DNA from: Aphrocallistes beatrix
Lineage: Eukaryota > Porifera > Hexactinellida > Sceptrulophora > Aphrocallistidae
Length of the DNA: 64,000 nucleotides
Direction of reading: 5' to 3'
Assembly: GCA_963281255.1 (NCBI GenBank)
Contig: OY725497.1
Location: 186,001 to 250,000 of the forward strand
Both the position numbers and the translations under genes were made by a program. Of this stretch, positions 55,572 through 64,000 are shown piece by piece (within the stretch, counting starts at the first letter, position 1; every line of letters starts with the position of its first letter). Under the pieces are notes generated by a model. That model made no database searches, had not been told where the DNA came from, and saw only the letters and a list, made by a program, of their open reading frames with translations.

Positions 55572-56369
55572 TTAATAAAGTGATAACGCATCAATTTGGT
55601 CAATTAGTTCTTGGTAATTAAAAAGGTTGGGATTCATGTTGAATTTTCGAACAAGTTCAACTCGATCATTTCTGTTCTGACCGTAGTAGAGTTGAAGGAG
55701 TTGTGCCAACAACTGTGCTTCTTCTGTCTTGAGTTTTTCAAGGTCATATTTTCCGACCATTAGCGCAATGCCTTTCTCCTTGGCAAATTCAGAATAATAG
55801 GCTACTGTAAGGTAGACGGGTGCATGTTCCTTCAGGAGATTATATTCCTGAACATTGGTAAAATGGAACTCGTCATTTGAGAATTCCTGGAAAAAGAAGG
55901 AGTATTCTTTATCAGAAGGAATTGGATATACAAAGTATGGACAAAGTGAGCCTTGAGTAGATATCAGAGTATAGCTCTCTGTTGGAATTGTACCATGGAT
56001 GCAATCTAAATGAGAATGATAACTATCCCAAATGCGAGCAATCTCTTCGGGCGTCTTTTCTAACAAATCTTCTATGTTTAATATGGAATCCAATGACATC
56101 TTCGAGCCCGACCTAACACTAGAGCTAGGATACTTTTGTTGCGAAACTAGGGAAGGTGTCGCATCTGAGATTTCTTCTGTTTCGGTATTATATCTCGTGT
56201 CCTGGAGTGCAGCTAGCTTCTCTTGATATTTACTATAAAATGGGTTATCCTCAATGGAGTCTTGATTCTTTTTTTTAGAAGAGTAAAACTTTAGGAGATT
56301 AGTGGTCATTCGGAGACGGCTTGAAGCTGCGATGAGGCGAAAACTTCTAGTTAATATTATTGCTCTCAT
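55572..56369 (-). CDS. ATPAF1: Mitochondrial F1-ATPase assembly factor 1 (ATP11 family)
   Basis: A single-exon 265-aa frame; I use ATG 56369 because the frame's farther start is GTG. The N-terminus (MRAIILTRSFRLIAASSRLR) is a clear mitochondrial presequence. The mature part matches ATP11/ATPAF1: NPFYSKYQEKLAALQ, SLDSILNIEDLLEKTPEEIARIWDSYH, CPYFVYPIP, EYSFFFQEFSNDEFHFTNVQEY, KEKGIALMVGKYD and the C-terminal LLQLYYGQNRNDRVELVRKFN. The protein is a chaperone that binds the F1 beta subunit before hexamer assembly in the matrix. It is slightly shorter than the vertebrate protein. Confidence 0.94.
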   Translation of the reverse strand: MRAIILTRSFRLIAASSRLRMTTNLLKFYSSKKKNQDSIEDNPFYSKYQEKLAALQDTRYNTETEEISDATPSLVSQQKYPSSSVRSGSKMSLDSILNIEDLLEKTPEEIARIWDSYHSHLDCIHGTIPTESYTLISTQGSLCPYFVYPIPSDKEYSFFFQEFSNDEFHFTNVQEYNLLKEHAPVYLTVAYYSEFAKEKGIALMVGKYDLEKLKTEEAQLLAQLLQLYYGQNRNDRVELVRKFNMNPNLFNYQELIDQIDALSLY

Positions 56370-57344
56370 AATCACTTTTGCACCAAAAGACTACTATCAA
56401 AAACAGCTTAGTATCAGAGCAGGCATTTAAACAACTAAGTTTATGTAGATATTAAGTTAATATTACCTCGTTACAGAAATAGCTCCAAAATCATTTATAG
56501 AAACTGCATATAACATTAATTAACCCAAATCAAATTTAAATTGGACAATTTAGTTCATAACATTTCCTTGAAAACGCACCACAGACTATATCACATTTAT
56601 AAATTATTTATTTTATTACGCATAGTTTCAATGTTATTAATAATTTACGAATGAAGAAGTTTAGATTTTACAAATGCTTATTTAACTCTATCCATAAAAT
56701 ACAGTTTTCAAGGTTAAACTGATAATTGGGCAATTAAAAGAAAATAGTGAAAGACAACTACTATACTCCATACAAGAATTATCTAAAGATCCAAAGTACT
56801 AAGTCTATGCTTGGTTATGTCGCCCACAAATGCACCATGATTGCTACAGAGATAATTGGAATAACGGTGCTATTTATTCCAGGCTGTCTGTCTAGTGTGC
56901 GTGGTGCACTGAATATACTGATTAACAGAACCTAATCTGTTGATCTTCAATTTCAAAGTCTATCAATTCTCCAGTCCACCTATTCTGGTTGCAAGAGACT
57001 TAACCAGAATGATGACTGCAATATTCATAAGTGAGCTTTATAGATTCCTGAGGTTGTGTGGAACGTGTAGGAGAAAATATGGAACAAAATTGAATGAACT
57101 TAGTACTTTCATTCGTGTAGCAATTTTTGTACTGCAAGCAGATGGTATATAAAGTGATAACATAGGCCATTGGTAAATACATCCCGGCAGAACAATAATT
57201 CTAGTTAAAATACTTTCAAAATACAGACAAAGTGCAATAATATTATTGCAAGCAAGTAAGTAGACGAAAGACATTATTTCATAATTGTACTTAGGAATAA
57301 ATTCATTTGAAAGTATTTTTTTTTTCAGGCAATCAGAACACAAA
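56370..57344. other. Intergenic region, promoter and 5'UTR exon of the second matrix gene
   Basis: About 975 bases. The TATATAAAG box at 57146-57154 is followed by a noncoding first exon ending at 57255 (CAA then GTAAGT). A 73-nt 5'UTR intron (57256-57328) ends in a long T run and CAG, 16 bases before the ATG. The rest is AT-rich with no recognised feature. Confidence 0.6.
57146..57154 (+). promoter_or_regulatory. TATA box of the second Ig-collagen-vWA gene
   Basis: TATATAAAG sits about 100 bases before the end of the inferred noncoding exon and 191 bases before the ATG. It matches in kind the TATA box of the paralogue at 43307. Confidence 0.6.
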
Positions 57345-60300
57345 ATGTTCAATCACGGAATACAGTTGCTGTGTCTCCTAGCTCTGCTGGGATACAGTAC
57401 TAATGGAGCCGAGATTGAAGAAGGAAATGGTGACCTCTTAAAGTTGTACCGTTATACGAAACCTCAGGTGCCGATTGGAGATGATGCGGTCGTAAGCCCT
57501 GGAGCGACTGTTGAGATTCAATGCAATGTCAATACAAATCCCGAAGAAGTAATCCTCATCGACTGGGAAATTAATGGGAATCAACTAAGCTTTGAAAACT
57601 TCAACACAGTTGGTTATCCAAACATTCGTCGATACACCGAAAGAACTCTCACCATTTACAACATTAGTAGTGATGACGAAGCAGTTTATACTTGCGTGCT
57701 GGTGAATTCCCTAACGGGAGAAGAACTTGATCGAGCTGATTCCATGTTACAAGTCACCCCGGAGTGCCCAGAAGGTTGCCAGGGTGGGAATGGAGAGAAA
57801 GGTTTCGTAGGATTAAGAGGGCTTGAAGGGAAGCAAGGAAGAGCAGGATATCCAGGTGAGGATATACGTATAGCAGTAGTAATTGATATTATATAACTAA
57901 ACTTGAGTAAACCGACTAGAAAAGTTCCATTCCTCAATTCTTCAATTGTGTAGCTTTAACCCGCGGCTGCTAGGAATGTTGAAAGTGAAAATGAAAGTAC
58001 ATTGAAAGTGAACTGAAAGTGAAAATGAAAGTGGGGTTTTCTCTATTTATACTTTTGAGACCTAGCCAGGCGAGGGTTAAGGTTAAAAAAAAAAAAAGTC
58101 ATTAACATCAATACTTTTAATACAGTTTAGTGTACAGACGTAGTTCAACCCTAGAGGACTTATAACCCAAAGGAATTTTGTCGAAGTACATACGTATATT
58201 ATAAGTAAATAAAATTGCAGTCCACAATTTATTCATATCCTTATACTATCGTGAATCGGAATAAAATCATAGGATCGCGATTTGGAGAAGACTCATGAAT
58301 GGTCCGAGTCCGAACCGCGGTCCACCTGTTGGGTATCACTATATGGTAGGATCACATCTAGTGCATACCTAGGTGTATGTATCCTTACTATTAAAACTCG
58401 ATTAATGTGGGTATATACAGTGGAATTCGCTTATTAGCAACTCGAGTTTTGCTTCAAAATGGTTGCTAATATGCGAAGTTGCAAGTAAGGGAACAGAATT
58501 AATACAAAATCTACACCTGGGACCTGAAAATTGGTTACTAATACTATATATATACCCACATCAATCGAGTGTAACGAATTGATTAAAGAAACTGCAAGGT
58601 ACAGAAAGCTGATTTTGGGCATGTGAGAGTCTTTTGGCTATGGCTCCACTAAGTTCTTAGCTCAGACGAAAATGCCGACTCATCATGGAATTATGACGTC
58701 ATTGTCACCTTTTTTAATAGTTAGAAATTTCAGTTTTTCGACTATAACTCAGTCATTTTAAGTGATAGAATGCTGAAATTTTAATAGAATGTTCATATTA
58801 ATGTATCTCAAATATGAAAAATTGGCAAATTTGGTGATTTTTTAGTGATATCGATTATAACAGTTTGACAGATGTATTTAGAGATGTTATCTACCTTAAT
58901 TAACAATGTGAGCCTAGGCGCATTTGCATTTTTCTCTCAATTACATTGCTTCGGTAATGTAATCTGAGCCTACACTCTTGCAGAACCTTAGTGAGCTGAA
59001 AGCACTAAGGATGTCATCTCGTTTAAAGGTAAAGTTAGGTCAGGTGCTATCTTTCTTGCCTACTGTTAGCCGAGTTTTTCTCTGTAACACTCTATCATAT
59101 GCATACACACATGCCGCATACATCACAGTCAGCAACTATCAGTAGGTTTAGCACCTCACCCAGATTGTAAACCCCCTGAGAACATATTAGCATGGATTCG
59201 GGGGGTATATAAATCTATAAACTTTTTTAACTTTTAACTTTAAGCAAGCGAAATGCGCTTGTTATCATCAAATTTTGTGGTACCGATACTAAACGTTTGC
59301 ATCATGCCCTCAGCTTTGTGAATAAAAAGCTTAACATTATGTAACATGGTGACTCGTTAAACCACCTACATGTTGTGACTTCGAATACTATAAGAATGAC
59401 TTGGTGTAGACAAATTTTAACAACTGTTATTCCGTCATTCCGATTCGTCAAATTTGAAAGGATGATTGGCAATTTGGCACAGCAGATTAAGAGAGTAATC
59501 AATTACATATAAAATTGTAGTGCTAGAGCTGGAGTGTCCGCAGACATAATATTGGACAACTACTGAAGGACAGAACCAAGGCAACTGTGAAAATAAAATA
59601 TGTATGAACTATCCATTTCTTGCTTAAATGTTAGATCTATAGTTTGCGATGATAAGGTGTGAAATTATTAAAAAAGTACACTATCACAACCAAAATAAGA
59701 AGAACGTTAGATTGCATAGTATTACTTAGGCATCCATTATATACGTAAACTACAGTTAAGTAATGAAAAATATCGTTTTTAGGAGTTTGTTACCCAGAAG
59801 AATGCCCAAATCCACAGATGGGGGAGAAAGGAGAACCAGGATCACAAGGTGATAATGGAGAGAAAGGTGAAATGGGAATTAAAGGAGAAAATGGGTTAGC
59901 CGGAGATAATGGGACGAAGGGAAGCGCAGGAAATAATGGAGAAAAGGGAGATATGGGAGAAAAGGGAACAAAGGGAGAACTAGGGGATCAAGGAGAGAAA
60001 GGAGAAAGGGGTATAAAGGGAGCAGAAGGTGATGAAGGAATTCGTGGAGGAAATGGGTTCAAAGGAATGAAAGGAGAGAAAGGAAAACAGGGGAATACAA
60101 CTAGAGGTCCAAGTGGGGAAGTCGGAGATCAAGGACCAAAAGGAGTCAGGGGTGAACAAGGAACAACGGGGATAACGGGAGGAGTAGGGGAAAAGGGAGA
60201 TCCAGGAGAAAGAGGAACAAAGGGAATAAAGGGTAGTAAAGGAGTCACTGGAACAGGAGGAGAAAAGGGAATGGTTGGGAAGAATCTACTCATTCTAGCA

Positions 60301-63300
60301 ATCAACTCCACCTACAATAGCAATTGTCAAAACTATGAAAAGGGACAAATCATCTACGATACAGCTATTGGAAAATTTATATTCTGTGATGGGGATCAGT
60401 TCCAATGTATTCCGGACAAACCATGCAGAGAAGATTGCAAGGATGGTGACCCAACTATCAACACTATCAATCCAAACATCCCTGCACAATGTGTCAATCT
60501 CATCTATGTCATCGACGAGTCTGCTTCCATGAGGCCAGAACAACAATGGTTAAGAGACGTTGCAAATGCCATACCTAGGGAACTAAGACGAATCAACTAT
60601 AATCCTGGAGTGTGCATGAACAACTTTGGGGTACTTGGATTCGGAACAGGAGAGGAGGCCTCAAGGGCTGAACAAATTGGACGTCCCATCGATCTAGGAG
60701 GTATTATCACACAAGACCAAACCTTCGTACCACTGTGGGGAAGCACTTCAGAAGTTATCCGAGTTATCAATGAGGGTATATTCGCAGGAGAAGGAAGGAG
60801 GGAAGATGGATTCGCAGCACTATACAGAGCACTACAGAGGTACACATTTGTGGGGGTAGGCTGCAGAAAAATGCTGCTCATCACTGATGAAGACAGAGAT
60901 AACGAAACACCTTCTCCAGATCCACCCTATGATCGAGTTCCGACACTCTTCAATCTCAACATGCAACAGATACTCAACCAGTTCAGTATCACTCTCAGTG
61001 CCGTCATCAGTATTCAGTTCCAGGCACAGAACGACCAACAACCAAACATCAACTATAACACCATTCTTGGACTCCTGCCAAACAACTCTGTTATATACTA
61101 TGACGAGAATTCACAAAGAAATTACAGCGTAGCGTCTGATGGTTATGTGCGACGAGATTCAGCGGCAGGAAACACAGAACAGACCTACTTCCAACAGGTC
61201 AGAGCGTCAGGGGGTATTGCATGGAGTCTACAAGCCTCGAGGACATATCGAGATGCCTTCACCAGTGCTTTCCTCCAATTCGAGATCATTCCACACGTCC
61301 CACAAAACAACTCAACTCAAGCATCTGGAGGTTGCATGTTGGACAGTTGCAATGCATGTCCTTGTGTGGATGGAGAACGTTATTGTCAACCGATCAATAA
61401 CCTTGACTTCAACACCACCATCAAATGTAGACCCACTGAGTGCAATCAAACACAAATCATCTCTGGATTCAGACAGCCCGCATGCATTGACATGGTATTT
61501 GCCTTCTCTGAGACACAAACAATGCTAGCGGAACACGACTCAATCAAAGATGTAGCAACCAACCTTGCAATTAATCTGGCAAAAATCAACTTTGGACAAG
61601 AAAACAGTTTATGTCCGAATACATACTGTCTCGTTGGATTCGGATCAGAAAATAACCGAAATTCAGATCAATGTTACACAGAAAGCTTCCGCATCCCACC
61701 TAATGACCAACTCTGTGCTCCATCTGCCCAACTTGCCAACCTCATCGAAGGACTCGCTCTAACTGCGACAGGAAACGAATCAGATGGCTATGCTGCCATC
61801 TACACAGCACTACAGACGTACAAAGCTACTTTCCAATCACAATCCTGTCGACACATCACACTCGTCACCGACACAAACAGGCTCGACTGTGGATCTTATA
61901 CAGATGGAAGCGTCTCCATACCACAACTTTCCAAAACCAACATTGCATCTGCTCTTCGGGACAGAAATATGGTACTCAATGTAATTGTAAATGCTACATT
62001 CCAGGATGGATCTGGTAATGAGGCGTTAGGAATCTATCAAGAAACAAACGGATCTATCGTGGCTGTCATACCTGATTCTACAGCTCAATTTGGTTTCTCC
62101 ACATCTCCTGGAGGCAGCGTGAGGCTAGCTGGGGACCAAGTGGAGGAGGATTACATTGATCTTGCAATAATAGTGGGTGGAAGTGCGTGGGACATTAGGA
62201 AGATGGGAGAACAGACAGACCTCTTCACGAAAGCGTTCGTCCAGGCTGTGGTTATAAAGAGTAGTGAATCTTGTGGACAAACACGAGCTTGCGTGGAATG
62301 TAAATGTGTGGGAGGAGAACTTCAGCGATGTGAAGAAAGTACGGTTTGCAACATAACGGGAGAGGTACCAATCCTAGCATACACTTCAGGAAATATAACA
62401 GTCAGCATGGACAACCAATTTATCCAGGTAGGAGGATATGGATCAACGGAAGAAGTGGTATACTATGGAATAGATGGAGATTTAGTCAGCACCTTTACAC
62501 TTAACACACTACTTAGAAGAGGGACAGTACCTGTTAACATAACCTGGTACTACGTTACAGAAGGAGGACAAATGGTACCCATCGAAGACTCAGCTGTCGC
62601 TCAGTATGTAAGTGTACCACAAAACAACCCATACAACCTCGTATTCTCACAAGTGGGAGATGCCATTCAAGGGTCATACCTTGTTGTTGCAGAAAATGCA
62701 TACGGACGAGATACTCAGCTCACTAACATCGGCATTCTACCCAAATGGGACAAGACTCTATCAGGCATGGTCACGGGTTCAGAAGCCAGTTTAGGACAAA
62801 CACTCATTGGTATATTCGATTCAGAGTTGAGAATTACTGGAACGGTCCGTGAGGGGACAGAACCATGGAGTTTCAGATTGTCCTACAATGGAATGGAACT
62901 TGTGCTAGGACAAAACTATTCAGTCGAATATCAGGGCAATCAGCCCATCTATGTCATCAACAACTTCCGATCATCTCAAATTGGAGAATATATGGCCATT
63001 GTTAGTAATCGTTATGGACAAGACACTCATACATTCAACCTCATGGCAGAGACTCTCATTTCATGCGGCAATAACGTCGATGATCCATCCACTACATGTA
63101 GAAACTGTCAATTTGATGAGGTAACAAAGAACAGCACGCTCACTATCTATGCTCACTCCTTCCCTCGAAATCTAAAACTAACCTGGTACAGAGTAGACAA
63201 CATAACTGGACAAAGAGAACAGATTGCAGAGAATACGGCTGTTGAAGGTGCAAATAGTGTTATCGTTACAGTGACCAGTTTATGCGATTACAACTATGAA

Positions 63301-64000
63301 GTTGTCGTTGAAGATGAAAACACATACAGATTCGAATGTGAATGTGCACTACCATTGCTGACTTATACCTATGGAAACATCACTATTGACCAAGACAACC
63401 AGATGGTCTTGGTGGGAGGATATGGATCTTCAGAAAGAGAAGTGAACTACGGTTTAGATGGAGACTCAGTTGACACCTTCACCATCTACTCCCGTCTCAC
63501 AAGAGGAACACAACCAGTCAATGTCACATGGTACTACATCACACTTCAAGGAGTGAGAGTTCTCATAGAAGATTCGGATGTTGCAGACTATGTGAGTGCA
63601 CCACAAAACAACCCATACAACCTCGTATTCTCACAAGTGGGAGATGCCATTCAAGGGTCATACCTTGTTGTTGCAGAAAATGCATACGGACGAGATACTC
63701 AGCTCACTAACATCGGCATTCTACCCAAATGGGACAAGACTCTATCAGGCATGGTCACGGGTTCACAAGCCAGTTTAGGACAAACACTCATTGGTATATT
63801 CGGTTCAGAGTTGAGAATTACTGGAACGGTCCGTGAGGGGACAGAACCATGGAGTTTCAGATGGTATTACAACGGTGTGGAAATCGTAGAGGGAGACGAC
63901 TACTCATTCGAATATTCTGGTAATCAGGCTACCATCGTCATAGACAACTTCGAGGACAGTGACATAGGAACATACATGGCCATTGTCAGTAATAGCTACG
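57345..64000 (+). CDS. Second Ig-collagen-vWA matrix protein, 3' end beyond window
   Basis: Coding exons 57345-57855 and 59783-64000 (still open at the edge), joined in phase as CCA-G/GA-GTT. The signal peptide (FNHGIQLLCLLALLGYSTNGA) is followed by an Ig domain (EIQCNVNTNPEEV...YTCVL) and the start of the collagen region. After the 1.9-kb intron come an unbroken G-x-y run (about 59827-60275), vWA-1 with DESAS and vWA-2, all nearly identical to the gene at 43439. It then differs: a new Ig-like unit (from 62347, NITVSMDNQFIQVGGYGS) is followed by the PKWDKTLSG-type I-set Ig. The pair recurs about 984 bp further on (from 63330). The third vWA of the first gene is not reached. It is a long open frame without a stop for 4.2 kb. 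Function as for the paralogue: secreted matrix or adhesion protein. Confidence 0.9.
57956..58080. mobile_element. TTAA-flanked MITE with GAAAGTG repeat core
   Basis: A TTAA at each end; termini CCCGCGGCTGCTAGG and, from the other side, CCCTCGCCTGGCTAGG, similar with one indel. The core (57981-58033) is a degenerate tandem repeat of GAAAGTGAA/AATGAAAGT. Total size, about 125 bp, is almost the same as the TTAA element at 15375. CCC after TTAA is typical of piggyBac-type termini. No coding capacity. Confidence 0.55.
58396..58570. repeat. Nested foldback element in the matrix-gene intron
   Basis: Outer arms at 58396-58417 and 58549-58570 are 22 nt with one mismatch. Nested inside, TTCGCTTATTAGCAAC (58426-58441) pairs with GTTGCTAATATGCGAA (58462-58477) with one mismatch. 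The sequence from 58418, CAGTGGAATTCGCTTATTAG, preceded by TA, resembles pogo/Tigger transposon ends. It could be a MITE remnant. Confidence 0.5.
62347..64000 (+). repeat. Internal tandem duplication of Ig-like units, period about 984 bp
   Basis: The stretch around 62612-62794 recurs at 63596-63778 essentially without change. The flanking units are recognisably homologous (NITVSMDNQFIQVGGYGS/NITIDQDNQMVLVGGYGS; then the EPWSFR Ig). The second copy runs off the window. Confidence 0.9.

Larger units (their letters stand above)
57856..59782 (+). other. 1.9-kb intron of the second matrix gene, rich in repeats
   Basis: Donor GTGAGG after CCAG and acceptor TTTTTAG at 59782. At 1.9 kb it is several times longer than other introns here. 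It carries a TTAA-flanked element (57956-58080), a foldback element (58396-58570) and, around 59030-59220, repeat-looking DNA (GTCAGGTGCTA with TAGCACCTCAC arms and a TATATAAATCTATAAAC tail) that I cannot assign. The paralogue at 43439 has no intron here. Confidence 0.8.

Noticed and set aside
62612-62794. Paired 60-aa frames here and at 63596-63778
   Set aside because: Out-of-frame shadows of the duplicated Ig-like unit of the second matrix gene.
1-64000. CRISPR arrays, bacterial ribosome-binding sites, insertion sequences or viral genes
   Set aside because: None seen. Splice sites, tRNA layout and gene content are those of an animal nucleus.

Overview
The window is nuclear DNA from a metazoan with a compact, intron-poor to short-intron genome. 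Introns are mostly 50-400 nt with GT-AG ends, gaps between genes are a few hundred bases, and many genes sit in one exon. Muscleblind, an Atos/FAM214 protein, a SUCO-type SUN protein, a multi-repeat cation-independent mannose-6-phosphate receptor and collagen/Ig/vWA matrix proteins mark it as animal. The divergence of the proteins and the compact layout suggest an early-branching lineage. A sponge, perhaps a glass sponge, is my inference; the sequence does not settle it.

Layout. 1-7485 (-): 3'-truncated CI-MPR/IGF2R-like receptor with about 13 or more MRH repeats and a tRNA-Ile(AAU) gene nested antisense in one intron. 7817-10362 (-): SUCO-like SUN protein. 10826-12520 (-): RAP-domain mitochondrial protein. 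13401-14893 (-): Rab5, whose third intron is a U12-type intron with AT-AA ends. 15375-15497: TTAA-flanked MITE. 16142-19036 (+): ankyrin-TRP channel. 19292-20569 (-): DPH1. 21066-22019 (-): three-ubiquitin-fold protein. 22306-23088 (-): TSEN54. 23888-23970: long hairpin. 24451-27360 (-): muscleblind with microexons. 28487-30049 (-): Atos homologue. 30624-33208 (+): divergent alpha-tubulin. 33934-34929 (-): TLC-like membrane protein. 37109-37564 (-): small bZIP. 40074-41083 (-): disordered protein with KEN boxes. 41547-42752 (-): ANKMY2-like. 43439-47932 (+): Ig-collagen-vWA matrix protein. 48209-54733 (-): a tight head-to-tail set, VWA5A-like, RFC3, MCCC2-like and an aldo-keto reductase. 55572-56369 (-): ATPAF1. 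57345-64000+ (+): a second Ig-collagen-vWA gene, open at the right edge.

The two matrix genes dominate the right third. Their collagen-vWA-vWA cores are almost identical at the nucleotide level, while their N-terminal Ig exons are clearly diverged, which points to recent gene conversion or partial duplication. The second copy also contains a recent internal duplication of Ig-like units. The remaining genes are mostly housekeeping (vesicle traffic, translation-factor modification, tRNA splicing, replication clamp loading, mitochondrial assembly) and show no obvious shared pathway. Several ATGs lie 0-8 nt downstream of a splice-acceptor-like AG, and four minus-strand genes are separated by only 127-168 bp. 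This raises the possibility of 5'UTR introns or spliced-leader trans-splicing, which only transcript data can resolve.
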